DNA of 64,000 bases from Loripinus fragilis. Its lineage: Eukaryota; Mollusca; Bivalvia; Lucinida; Lucinidae. The DNA is taken from the NCBI GenBank assembly GCA_964019695.1, contig OZ026524.1, positions 62,937,066 to 63,001,065 on the forward strand. The letters run 5' to 3'. A program made the translations under genes and the position numbers. The notes beneath the pieces were generated by a model. The model searched no databases and was not told the origin of the DNA. It was given only the letters and a program-made list of their open reading frames with translations. The stretch's first letter is position 1. Every line of letters starts with the position of its first letter. Shown here piece after piece: positions 48,476 to 60,110 of the stretch.

Positions 48476-50689
48476 GTCCCTCAGATGATGTTTGAACACA
48501 ATGCCATTAGGCAGAGTGATCAAACAACTTTCTCGTAACCTGGCAAATGTTAAAGCATACCATATGTGATCCCTATATCCTACACATAATGATTTTGTGA
48601 AAGTTGTTTGCCAATATAATGTCATTTACTCTACATTATTTTCAACTATACCCTATAAAACTGATGTTATTTTGTTAAATAGTTTCAGTTGATAAAATGT
48701 TCAGTTAGTATTTTAGTTCATGGTTAGTTTATTAAAAAAACATTTACAGACATTTCATAACTGCAAACAAATACATTCTAACATAATGGCTTTCTCAGTT
48801 ATCAGCTGTTCAAATTGATGCCCATGGATAAAACGTTATACAATGTTTAAGGTAACAGCACTCTAATTTTGAAATTAAGCATGTATATCTTTTAAACAGA
48901 TTGTGATCATTTTATTGGTATCACCCGACGTAAGAGCCATATTAAACAATATTTATGGTGTAAAATAGCATTTTGATGTTCACTTTCAAATAAGTCACGT
49001 ACATAACTAAATTAAAGACAAAAATATAGTCGATTTCCTTAAATTATACACCACTGAGTCGTTTATTTCATTTAAAAAAGAAAGCTGTGTTTAATAGGCA
49101 TCAAATTACTAACCTTTCAAAAGCAAAACTGTATCAGTTCTGACCAAGAGAGTACATGTTTATGGGGCCAATTTCGTGAAATTGTATATTTCTTAAGTTA
49201 AAAACAACAATAATACATTGTTATTTTCTTGATTATATTTTATTATATTTATAAACTAAGAAAATGATAGATTATATGAAAAACATTTCAACTTGGATAT
49301 ATTCCTTTGTTTTGTCAATTTCTTAAAGAATAATCTTAAGTCTATAAATATATCATGATTGTATATTTGTCATCGCCGTTTTCAGTATACAAGTGAGTCC
49401 CAAAAGCCAATGCAGATTTAGATGGTTGCATTTATAGCTGAAAGAACTCTAATCAGCTATTTAGAAGCAACCAAGGATTTAAGTTCATACTTGTTCACAC
49501 TCTTCACAGTATACAAACAGCAGGGCACATGGGCATAGTTTGAACAAACTTGGTAGAGGCAGGGACTTTCGATACCAACGGGACTGGAATCTCAGTGGAA
49601 ATCGATAATAAAATCTCACTTATGTTGTAGGCCATAATTACCTGGCCAATAAGCTGGAGCAGCCGATATGTTATAGAAATTTTGACCAAAACATCTTATC
49701 CCTGGTCGAGTTTTCACTTGAAAGTGATCAGTTAAGATGGCATTGGAATAAATTAGCATTGAAAATTGAATGCAATATGTCTATTAAATAAGATGAGGTC
49801 CTTTTAAAAAACTTTTTTTAGCTATAGCCTTCAAATTTACGAACGGAAACGTGGAAGTTAAAATCAGAAATTAATGAAAGGGAATGTGGAATTACCGAGA
49901 AACGTCGTCTTAGACAATTAATATACGCCACAAACAGGGGCTTTACATATTTATGAAAGAAAAAAATATATTTCCATAGCATTTCTTCTCAACTTTTAAC
50001 TAATTATCTATTTGAAAAAGGCTCTGATTTCGCTGAAAAATGTTCCTTAACTGATCCACCCGTTTTTAAGCTCGACAAAACAAACCAACATTTTCTTATA
50101 CACCCCTTTGTAATATCGTCCTTATTTTCACTGTGTACATGCCTCAAAGTCGAAGTTATTTTCATACGCGATTACTAAAGATATAGTTTTCTTTCATTTG
50201 ACAGCAATATTTTTGAAAATATGTTGCAGATTTCTTTTAAATATGTTCCATTCTGTCAACTTGTAGGCAAAAATGGGTCGCCAGTTATACCAAAACAGTC
50301 CACAATTTAGGCCAATACGTGATTAAAATATCTCTCAAAAATAAGCCGCATTATAAAATGTATGCAAAAAAGGCAATTGAAAGATAATTTATCATTGTTT
50401 GCAATTATACATGTAAATGGATTTATTGAATTATTATTTCAAATAAACGTAGAAAGCCGATTATTTCCTCACTATTAATTCTATTGTGTCTTGTCAACTT
50501 AACAGCTGAAACTCCATCAATTATCCAGAAAGCACGGCCTGCAACATAAAACATGATAAACTATGAAAGTGTAAACCCATCTAAACAGATTGTCCATGGT
50601 AGAGGTCAAATAGATGCTGTATACCAAATATCAAGACTCTAGGCCTTGTGATTTCAGTCAAGATGTTTTTCATATTTGCCTTATATAAG
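48476..50689. other. AT-rich non-coding stretch
   Basis: No gene, RNA or bounded element was recognised. Confidence 0.4.
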
Positions 50690-51064
50690 CCTTTGTAAAA
50701 CACGTGACCATGGCAACGTGAGGAAGAGCCTCACAACAATCACGAGACACTAGGAAGACAAACCAAGCAAAGCAACCAGCTCTCTCGTCCTTATCAAGAC
50801 TATTGCAAAACTAGAATGGATGTACAGTAAGAAAGATGACAAACATCAGGAATCGATACGATCAAGTACCACACCTTGACCCAGGATATCAAATGGAAAA
50901 GTGACAAAAACAAAATTAAACATTACAAAAGGGAGCCAAGAGATAACCTACAACAAAACATAGAACAATTTCATGCTTCATGCTCTCAAAATGGGAGTAA
51001 CAATAAACAACGAACCAGGTTTGGTCAAATTCTAACCAGTAGTTTAGGAGAATATTATCATTAA
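50690..51064 (+). repeat. Dispersed repeat (CACGAGACAC family), copy 1
   Basis: GAGGAAGAGCCTCACAACAA, CACGAGACAC, AAGCAAAGCAACCAGCTCTC and ACTAGAATGGA recur in order at 55535-55640. AATCGATACGATCAAGTACC plus ACACCTTGACCCAGGA recur at 60800-60838. The copies are probably internal or subterminal parts of the element family whose best-bounded member is 55476-57304. A reversed end-like sequence, ATTTCCTGGTCATACTTACT, occurs at about 51422. Confidence 0.6.
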
Positions 51065-51304
51065 AGAAAACTCGTTATCAGACGACAGATGAACAACGAA
51101 GATGACTGATGATGGACGAAGACCGATTACAAACTCTCACCCTGTTACTATGTGTCAGGTGGGCTAAAAAAGCACATTCGACCATATCAAATAAGATATT
51201 AAGATAAAATAATTACGGATTACTTAAAACTGAGTGGATGGTGGTTGTTGCTACCCTTGTTTTGTAATTTTGCTTTTGAGCACTTTCTGGTTTAGATATT
51301 GTCT

Positions 51305-51307
<3 letters not shown>

Positions 51308-51348
<41 letters not shown>
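51308..51348 (+). repeat. GA dinucleotide microsatellite
   Basis: About 20 uninterrupted AG units; read directly. Confidence 0.97.
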
Positions 51349-51353
<5 letters not shown>

Positions 51354-51449
51354 GTTGACTGTTGTTGGCCTGTGTCTCTTCCCAAGTGTGCTGTGGGTGG
51401 GTCTGCAGTTTGTGATTTAGGCATTTCCTGGTCATACTTACTTGCAGAC

Positions 51450-53733
51450 AGAAAGCATATGCTTTATAAATATGATGTAAAATGTATATTTTACATTAAA
51501 TATATGGTAATGTGTGTCTCTGCAATCAGTGATTGTTTCTAAACAGATTGGCTCCAATACTAATTTTAGGTCATATCTATTTTGTTTATTAAAAATCAGA
51601 TGGCGACTTTTTATTTTATTCTAGTTTTTAAGTTTAATTTCAAGTTATTTCTTATGGTTTTCATTGTTTAATTAATTAAACTGATCATCATATCAACTTA
51701 GTATCGCTAAAGCAATGAACACCCTAAAAGTGATTTTTATTAAACTTTGAAACATTCCTGTTAAACAGGGAAAATCAATTATATTGATGGGTATTGCATG
51801 GCAATGATTACAAATGATGTTATCACATCCAAGGAATCTGTTCAATTGTTTTTCATTTTACATTTAACTTGATAAGACTTAAACAGGCAGAATAAGTTAA
51901 GACCAAATTTGACAAGATGGCATTTGGCGAGAATAGCAAAATGTTAAAATAAAAACTGCAGTCATGAAAGCATACATAGTTTTAGCATTATTGCTTACAT
52001 AGCTGGGGGTAATTTCCACCATAGTACCACTACAGAAGGTGAGTTTTTGAACCCCAGTTTCCACAAATTATTGAAGGAATCATGTAAATTTAATCTTTAA
52101 TATAACCGCATTAAACATACTATAAATAATATATGAGTTATAATCACACCAAGGCTAACAGACAAAAGGCATACACGTTAGATACCAATTGCTCTAACAA
52201 AATTTAATATTCATAAGGAAGCACACATTAGAAAAGTCACTCTACTTAGTATCATTATTGTCACCAATGCTTGACATACATGTCAATTTAATTTAATGTA
52301 ATTTGTCATGCTGTGCTCTTAATATCAGTTGCCTCAAAAAGAATTCAAATATATTTTGCTGGGTAAAGGGTATTATGATATATCTCAGATAGTGACATCG
52401 CATTGTCTCTATTGTCAATTGTGCTACATGTAAATATGATATAGCATACCATTTAGTGAATATACTATCAAATAAGTATTCTTTGACATAAGCATACGGA
52501 TACCTTTGGTTACTTTAGAAGAAACAATAAGTGTTGACTGTTTCATCTAAACTAATAAATGTCTGAAAAACATCGTTTTATTACCTACGTTACTAGTTAT
52601 AATCAATTTAGTTTGATTTTAGATATACAACAGATTAATAGGCAGTACTTTCTATATCAATAAATATGTTGCATTATTGACATGCTTAATGCTGGTAGCA
52701 AAATAATTTTATATCAAATAAATTGACACCATTAGTCTAATTTGATAGCAATATTGCAAAAAAAAATACCAAACACATGTTACTAAAACTTATGATAACA
52801 ACCTGGTGCTATGATATAGAAACCCTCATTGGAGCGTAAGACAATTTACCATCGGATTCCTAAGCGCAATAATGATTTGCATTAATGTGTTTGTTAAATA
52901 GCTACTTTTTATTTCAATAATCATTTTAAAGTCAGTTTTTAGATAAATAATACGTTTAGTAGGGCAAAAATGTTTTCCATTGTCCAGTCAATTTGCTTTT
53001 AAATGCCTAAATATGATCCACAAAGTTTTGTAAAATATGAACACTACATTTAATAACAAATTTAATAAAGGAGACTTGTGATCTGTGTCATTATACCGTA
53101 CATATAGTAACATTTAATAAGTTGAGTATTACTTGGTTCTAAGTGCTGGCTGGCAATTGGCATGAGTTTTACCATTGTAAGTGTAAGTATATACGTAATA
53201 GTGTGCTGCTGAAAAATATTTATATTAAAGCAGATTCTATTGCAGATGACATTAGAGTTGTCTGGGGTAAATGTATACGGAAATGTAAACACATAGGTAA
53301 AAGAAAAGACCAATATCACTGCATTGAGAAAAGTATGCGTGAAATGATTTAGTCGATTTATGAGTGCTTTCAATATTTCGATATATTTCATCCAATTTTG
53401 TATTCAATTCGTTTTGATTTTGTCATATAGACTTAGAATAATGAATAGCACACATATTCGGGGAATAACCAGGGATAACATGTTTAGTTTGTTTGTCCGT
53501 TTGTCTGAAATGACACATCAGTGGTATTTCTTTCACATTTATCAAAGAGAGGACAACAGAAGATATTTCACAAGAGTTCAATTTATTTAAATTATAAGAC
53601 GAAGAGTCTGGAAAAGAAACCACGTTGAGGCTAAACAATGATTTATCATAACAGCTGTAGACTTATGTTTAACAACAGATAGCTTGAACGTGTCAAGAAA
53701 CGGAGACAGTGCCAAGTACGTTTACACTAAACA
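51450..53733. other. AT-rich non-coding stretch
   Basis: No recognisable gene or element. Opposed frames at 53062-53391 (minus, hydrophobic) and 53143-53352 (plus, lysine/cysteine-rich) overlap. Neither has a motif or supporting splice context. Confidence 0.4.
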
Positions 53734-53735
53734 TA

Positions 53736-55232
53736 CTGAGTGACAAAAGAAACGCTACAGATTTAAACTGATCACGAAATTTAATCCATCTTATATATTT
53801 CAAAACAAATTGCATTATTTTGAAAAGTGATTATCCTTCGATAACATCATCGATTGGAAACAGATCTCATCTTCTGTTTCTGAATGGAAACGTTCAACGC
53901 CACACTACCCTAATTACACTTTTCACAAGAATCAGTATCTGGTAAAAGCACCCTGGTTATTGATCACCGCCACACATCGACGTCGCATAGAGGCTATAAG
54001 TCTATTAATCGACACTTGTGGAATACGCTGCCACTCTTCCATCAAAGCCGCACGTAACTGATCAACGTCTGGGGCTGCTGTTGACGTTTACAAACCATTC
54101 TATCCAACTGGTCCCATTAGTGCTCTTCTGGTAACAGATCTGGCGATAAAGCCGGCCAGGGTAACACATCAATGTTATTGTGCCTCAGATAGTCCACATT
54201 GTCCCGTGCAATGTGTGGGCCGGTGTAACCCTGCTGAAAAGTACCCCATTGGCTCTGATGAATGGAACAACGTGACGTGTTAGAATGTCTTGACAGTATT
54301 TCTGAGCATTTAAAGTGCCGTTAACGAACACAAGATCTGTCCTCCGATGTGCTGTGATCCCTGCTCACATCATCAAACTGCCACCGCCATAACGATCATG
54401 TCGCAAAACGCAGTTTTCACGCAACCTCTCCCCATGTCTGTGAAGCACCCTCGCCTGGCCGTCTACACGTCGTAGCAAAAATCTGGACTCATCTATGGAA
54501 AAGAAATTCGTCCGCGCCGTTGAATTGTCCATCTTCAACTGCCTACAGGCCCATTCTAAACGTTGACGCAAGTGACGCTGTGTCAGATGAGGACCACGGT
54601 ATGGCCTCCGTGGACGTATGCCAACGGCAGCAAGTCGACGTAAAACCGTTCTGGAACTTATTTGACGATGAAAAGGCAGGTCAGCAGCAATAGATGCAGC
54701 ATTTGCGAACCTATTCCGTAAGAGACGTAATCGAATGTAGCGATCTTGGACATGTGACGTAACTCGAGGCCTCCCAGATCTTGGTCTGTTGTTGATGCTT
54801 TGTGTTCTTCTTAACTGGTCTACCAGCCTATTTATTGTGGTTCGGTGCACACAGAAGCGTCTGGATATCTCAACTTGGGATAGCCCAGCATCAAGCATAC
54901 AAATGACTCACTCCTTGTTTACTTTGTCGAGACGTGGCATGTCAGTAGAATTCAATAGCTTTAATGTAGTGTGTATTTCTTAACAATGATATGGTGTAGA
55001 TTGCATGCATATCGCAAAAATCGGATTTTGCTTTTATCGTGCAACTTAAATCGCGAAAGTCCTGTTTTTGGACAAGCATGTATACCATGCTTTGGTGTAT
55101 GTGTACATGAATCGATCCACCTGTGTTGACATTGTTTATGCGGTGACATTTGGGGAAACATGAAAAAAATGCATTATTCTTTACCTTTTCAAAAAAATAT
55201 TTAAAGGGTTTAGCGTTTCTTTTGTCAGTCAG
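53736..55232 (-). mobile_element. Tc1-like transposon, complete ends, dead transposase
   Basis: The ends are CTGAGTGACAAAAGAAACGC on the left and, reverse-complemented, CTGACTGACAAAAGAAACGC on the right. TA duplications lie at 53734-53735 and 55233-55234. The 1497-bp length is within the Tc1/mariner range. One minus-strand transposase gene lies inside and is degenerate. Confidence 0.93.
53932..54940 (-). pseudogene. Tc1/mariner transposase pseudogene
   Basis: The start MPRLDKVNKE is followed at codon 11 by a TGA. The frame then continues through an N-terminal helix-turn-helix (MLDAGLSQVEISRRFCVHRT), a GRPR hook-like motif, a second HTH (SSRTVLRRLAAVGIRPRRPY) and the start of the DDE core (FFSIDESRFLL, first Asp). 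GGGSLMM is followed by a TGA where Trp is usual in this family. Further on, a one-base shift precedes a QQG segment, where the family has Gln-Gln-Asp, so the second catalytic Asp is replaced. A TAA follows in the EEH.WDQLDR block that should hold the third acidic residue. At least three stops, one frameshift and a lost catalytic residue make it inactive. Confidence 0.92.
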
Positions 55233-55848
55233 TATAAATTATAAAGTTGGAAAGCCACGTCAAATGCTCCGTATAGTGTAAGGCTAAGTTCAAAGTAAGT
55301 ACCACTTAAACCTCAGTCTTAGACAAACGTAAACCCAGCTTATTTTAAAGATAGTATCACTACATTCTCCAAAATGTGAGAAGTTTCCCTTTGAAATACG
55401 GACTAAGTACACTGAAATTCAACTATGTTTTTTTCAATGGCTTAACCATGTCAGCATTATTGAAACAGTGGAAATAGTAAGTGAGTATGATCAGAAAATA
55501 CCACAATCGCAAACTGCAGACAAACCCGTGGCACCACGAGGAAGAGTCACACAACAAACAACCACGAGACACCAGGCAGACTAACTAAGCAAAGCAACCA
55601 GCTCTCTCTTCCCAATCAAGATGATTGTAAAACTAGAATGGACACAAAGTAACGTAAACAAAATATAGAACAATAAAAGAATCCCACAGTGGGAGTAACA
55701 AAAACAACAACATCGAATCAACAACATTAGAACCACCGCCTTAGAACGGACAGCAGCCTAAGTTACTGTGGGGCTTAATGCATTTTACTTGTATCAAATC
55801 TTCGCCCTAGATTCTGCTGATGTTGAAGTACAAAAATGTTAAACTCGC

Positions 55849-56229
55849 ATGGAGGCTTCCTATTTATTGCACTATATTATCATAGAGAAAAATCTAGTCA
55901 AATTAACACACTATGATGAAACAAAGAAAAGCGCTCACGACTCACAGATAGTCAAAGCAAAAGAAAATCTCAAGTTGAGCCACGGTGTGCCCAGCTACAG
56001 CCAAGCATCATTCACCAACTCACCAATTAAAGCTTTAAGTTGGGATACCATATTACATAGTCTACTTACCATGCATCTGAACTTTCGTTCTGGTTTGTCT
56101 ACTTTATTGGATCTACTGCCAGAACACCAAGTCAGACGCTACGCAAGCATGCAATCAGAGGGACAACATGATACCTATGACAAAATCAAGCTCCTGTTGT
56201 ATATGTTGACTATTTGTGTGCAATTGTAA
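55849..56229 (+). CDS. Uncharacterised 126-codon open frame inside the TIR element
   Basis: An ATG-initiated frame of 126 codons with a plausible amino-acid mix (KSAHDSQIVKAKENLKLSHG, then LSTLLDLLPEHQVRRYASMQ). I do not recognise a domain. It lies upstream of, and in the same direction as, the CXC-like remnant, so it may be another exon or fragment of the same element gene. It could equally be a chance frame. Confidence 0.25.
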   Translation: MEASYLLHYIIIEKNLVKLTHYDETKKSAHDSQIVKAKENLKLSHGVPSYSQASFTNSPIKALSWDTILHSLLTMHLNFRSGLSTLLDLLPEHQVRRYASMQSEGQHDTYDKIKLLLYMLTICVQL

Positions 56230-56339
56230 AATAAATTCAGGGACAAATGCCTGACACCTGGCCATTGAGAATTTATCTAAAGGAAATGGTTTGACAGCAG
56301 TTTTGACAGAGGCTTCGAATGCACATTTAGGGACTGTAA

Positions 56340-57160
56340 GAATGTCATTATTTATTGCACTGACAAAAATGCGGTTTGGATTGCCCTAGGCAGGGATAAA
56401 GCGTTAATTAGCTAAGCTTGTCGTTAGGGCCAAGGGCACAGACTCATATTTTCGCTCATTCACATGTTGCGATCTGAAATCTGTATGGCAAGTTTGAAAT
56501 GCATTGAGAGAACCAACAGGTGTTCGGAAAAATTGGCAATATGCCAAAAACTACATCAGATAATGACAAACTAATTCTTGAGCACTTTGTTGTCATTACA
56601 TATGATCAATCAAATGCAAGGAAAACGGTTAATGAGGCAAGATCAGACATAATTGTGCACAGACAGAAGACGTATGAAATTTTACAACCTACTGCATCAG
56701 CACTATTGGTACATGCAACAAGAACGGTGTACCAAGCAGGCTAGATGTTGATTTAGTCTCTTATTTATGAACCAGCACTTTCAAGCCTAAAACGATGGGA
56801 CTGGAATTATGAATGTATATATTTGCCCAAAGTTACTGCCTGTTGCCAAGAGATTGCCAAATGTTCTGCTCTTCAAACTGTAAAAGTATTAAGTCCAGCC
56901 TAGCATGCTCTGCACTTTACAGCTGTGCATGTCTAATTAAATAACTCGAAACAGGTTGCAGATAGGGAAATCAATCTGGTAACTTGAGGATTTTGTATTG
57001 TGCCTGATTGAAAAATAATTCAGCAAGACTGAATATGAATTGTTTAGCAGGTTCTTTTGAGTTTTATGACACATGTGACAATCGAAGTTCATAATTAGAC
57101 TGTTTGAGCTGCAAGTGCCAAACGAACAGAAGGAATAGTCATTGTTATGTTGTAGTTCAT
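56340..57160 (+). pseudogene. Remnant of a multicopy CXC/tesmin-like mobile-element protein
   Basis: Several short blocks on the plus strand line up with the C-terminal order I know from a multicopy invertebrate family usually labelled tesmin/TSO1-like CXC. First comes a VIIYCTDKNAVWIALGRDK scrap near 56342. An open frame follows, with LILEHFVVITYDQSNARKTV and NEARSD, then QPTASALLVHATRTVYQAG (family pattern PPT..AL..H..RA.YQAG) ending in a stop at 56742. RWDWN is next (56793) and CCQEIAKCS (about 56850), where the family has C.EL.KCGC. Finally LSCKCQTN..NSHC (about 57101), a decayed CXC zinc-binding segment. Stops separate the blocks, so it is non-functional. The assignment rests on motif order from memory. 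Confidence 0.45.
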
Positions 57161-57304
57161 GTTTATTTCGATAAAAAATCTGACAACGAGCAAGATTCAC
57201 TAATTTCTCCTTCGCAAAGAAACCTGACTTACAAAAAGATAATCAAACCCAATAAAATGTTGGATACAAGTGATTGTGGTATTTCCTGATCATACTCACT
57301 TACT

Positions 57305-59413
57305 TTTTGATGCAAAATGCGGCAAGATGCACTGCCCAAAAATAAAGTTTGATGCTATTTGATGGTTCTGATTACTGTCATAAAGGCGACATTGCAATTT
57401 TGAAAAGGTTTGTACCAAAGTTTCGGTTGCAACTTCGTCAGTACTACTATACTTAAGGACTTAGAAAACGCATCACCCAAATTAAATCCTTTATCTCACA
57501 ACCCTGAGAATGTCAGCGAGATAATTTTCATAGCATATCAAAGTCTGACCAGCTAGTAATGTGTCCTAGAAAATTCATGGTTGTAAATATACTTTAATGC
57601 ATTTAAAAGTATCCGTTTTAAGACAGGGGTGGTCGATTTTGAAGGACACAAATTCAGCTGCAAGTCAACACGAGTTAGTTTTGATTCCTGACTGAACAGT
57701 TTTGCTTTCTTTGCTTCTTTTACGATTGCACATTCATCATTGACGATTAGAAATGAATTGACAGTTCGGTATGTTCAAAATAACACCCCTTTAAAAATAC
57801 CGACATACCCATTCCAACCTGATTACTATAGTCTAGTAATAAAATTCAACATCTTGGGCCTTTCAAAGTTTCGTTTTTTTACGTCCAGTTTATTGGAAGA
57901 GGCTAAGGGCATACATAGATGACAGATCATGCATACATTACGCTCGTACCACGTGTCTTTTGTATTGTGCAAGTGACGTTAACGTAAATTTTTAAGACGT
58001 TCATGATCACATTACAGCAGATCTCCTGCCATGATTTACATCAAAACGTCTTCCCCACATGACTGCCAGTGTATGTAGTCAATATCAGTAATGAAAGCGT
58101 GCATAAAGGTAACTTATGGTGATGTTCCAAAAAAGGAGCTATAAATTGATGTTCAATTTGACGCTTATTTTCGAAATATTGAAGTTATCAATTTCTTTTA
58201 ATTAGAAAAAAGTATATAAATTCTTTTGGTGATATGGTATCATACACGCCACCGTTTAACATAAAAATAATCTAAAAGCTTCATTTAACTGTACAGAAAG
58301 GTGCTGGGTGCTGTATGTACCCATGTGACGTCATCAGCAGCGTCGCCTGATAATGCAGTCAAATTAACGACTGATGCACACCAATTCTGGGTTGAACATT
58401 AAAACCTGCGAGTAACTTTTCAATCGCATATACGGTTTGCAAGAAAAGTTAAAAAATATGGTGATGAGTTTTCAAAGTCCTCTAGTATAGTATTAGGCGC
58501 AACAAAGCTTAGTTCCTGTGAAGGAAACAAGGTGTCTTAGATGCTCCAGAAGAGATTTCAGGCTTCATCTCCTTTCAATACTTAGAAGTCAATAATGACT
58601 TGTTGAAATATCACTTCGCACATGACACTGTTGGATTTGAGTTGTCGTCTGTGCTCTGTTACCATCTATCTTTTTGCCAATAGATACTTTGATTGAGTTT
58701 TAGTAAAGATGCGGTTGGTATCTCCAGGGTCTTTCTATACACATATAAGACCCAAAGAACAAAAGAGCAACAAACACACTGTCTAAGCGTATTTTTCACG
58801 ATGATTCCCAAATATTGTATGAAAGGTCATTGAATAGTCATATGTCTAGGTCAATGTTGTCAGGCTGTATAAATTGAAGTACATCGCACAACAGAAAAGA
58901 ATAAAAAAACATAGGTTTGAGAACGATTGAGTTCTAGAATCGATTGCAATCGAGATCACTGTTTTTATAGTAAGCCGGGTTGGGCACGGCTTGTTTTTGT
59001 GCCATTTTCGTATATAGCTACACAACTTTCGAAAGACATTTCGTTCCCTTGATCTAAAAATAGAATGAGAACAGAAAGGAAACATTTCCCCTCCCGATTG
59101 GCACTTTAAAAACCATATACATTGTAAATATGCACGGCCTGATGGATAGCATGTGACAGTCTACATGTCTGGTTGTAAACCCAATCAATGTTTACTCATG
59201 TAGCTATGGTTTCATCTTTAATTGCTCAGCGGCGGGTCAGGCTTCAGACTTATTGACGGTCCTAGCAAAGCTTTCATCCGTTGGGATGTGCTTGATGCTT
59301 TTCTTTGGCTGGACCTCCCGTGGCTCAAGTGTCATAGTGTGATAATTATATTGTTTCTCTGTAATAATACATTGCACAAGTTAAAAGAACATTGTACAAT
59401 ATCGATTTAAACA
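57305..59413. other. Non-coding stretch
   Basis: No gene or bounded element recognised. A TGACGTCATCAG motif at 58326-58337 contains a CRE-like palindrome but has no gene nearby to support a promoter. Confidence 0.4.
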
Positions 59414-59455
59414 AGGAGATAGAGAGAGAGAGAGACAGGGAGAGACAGAGAGACG

Positions 59456-59497
<42 letters not shown>

Positions 59498-59513
59498 AAC
59501 AGAGAGAAAGAGA
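59414..59513 (+). repeat. Imperfect GA microsatellite
   Basis: GA-rich tract with interruptions (GACAGGGAGAGACAGAGAGA) and a pure stretch at 59459-59493. Confidence 0.95.
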
Positions 59514-59698
59514 CCGGATACTACCCTGGTAGGTTTATCCATACCGCCAAGCCCCACACGCTTACTGCTGCAGTCATGACTGTTCAGCACCCGCTGTATA
59601 TTTGGGATGCATCATTAAAGCTGATTGACAGCGACTCTGTTACTTCGGGGCTCGTTTTCAGCTGATATCGTGAGTATTGTAAACTTGGTTAGTTTTGT

Positions 59699-59763
59699 CA
59701 GAGAGAGAGAGAGGGGGGGGGGGGGCGAGAGAGAGAGAGAAACAGAGAAAGAGAGAGAGAGAG
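59699..59763 (+). repeat. GA microsatellite with G run
   Basis: AG repeats interrupted by a G tract at 59713-59725 and by AAACAG. Faces a CT tract 70 bp downstream. Confidence 0.95.
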
Positions 59764-59829
59764 GTAGCAGTTACGTCTCTTGGAAAAAAGAAAATATAAG
59801 ATTAAGAGAAGCTTAGGGGAAAATAGATG

Positions 59830-59831
<2 letters not shown>

Positions 59832-59885
<54 letters not shown>
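59832..59885 (+). repeat. CT microsatellite
   Basis: About 26 uninterrupted TC units, complementary to the GA tracts upstream. The target duplication of the adjacent SINE begins in its last two bases. Confidence 0.97.
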
Positions 59886-59889
<4 letters not shown>

Positions 59890-59896
59890 AATAATG

Positions 59897-60097
59897 GAGC
59901 ACAGTGGCTCATTAGGTAGAGCGTTGGGGATCGAAGGGTTGACGCATCGAGCCTAATCGCCAGTAGAGCCACTGTGTGGTGTCCTTGAGCAAAGCGCTTT
60001 ATCCGCTGCTTAGTAAGACCCAGTAAGGAAGACCCATACCGACATGACTGAAAAATAGTTGGCTGTGACGTACAAAATTAAACCAAACAATAAAAAG
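59897..60097 (+). mobile_element. Full-length tRNA-derived SINE with 13-bp target duplication
   Basis: Perfect direct repeat TCAAATAATAATG at 59884-59896 and 60098-60110. The head has box A (GTGGCTCATTAGGTAGAGCG) and a box-B-like GACGCATCGAGCC. The body has GTGTCCTTGAGCAAAGCGCT, and the 3' end has GACATGACTGAAAAATAGTT plus GTGACGTACAAAATT and an A-rich tail AACAATAAAAAG. At 201 bp with intact ends it is the best SINE copy in the window. It needs LINE machinery in trans. Confidence 0.92.
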
Positions 60098-60110
60098 TCA
60101 AATAATAATG

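Larger units (their letters stand above)
55476..57304 (+). mobile_element. 1.8-kb TIR-bounded element with CXC-protein remnant
   Basis: AGTAAGTGAGTATGATCAG(A)AAATACCACAATC at 55476-55508 is repeated inverted at 57272-57304, giving ~33-bp TIRs with a single mismatch as read. The left subterminal region (GTGGCACCACGAGGAAGAGT, CACGAGACACCAGGCAGACT) belongs to the dispersed family also seen at 45989, 50690 and 60770. The right half holds a broken coding remnant. A target duplication was not identified, so the superfamily is open. Confidence 0.6.

Noticed and set aside
53062..53391. Opposed frames of 109 and 69 codons
   Set aside because: They overlap on opposite strands in AT-rich sequence with no domain, no homologous copy in the window and no splice support.
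58324..58340. CRE-like promoter element (TGACGTCA)
   Set aside because: No start codon, TATA box or gene downstream supports a promoter; the motif is short and also occurs in element ends.
59625..59816. Arg/Glu-repeat frame and its minus-strand Leu/Ser counterpart at 59381-59590
   Set aside because: Pure translations of GA/CT microsatellites.
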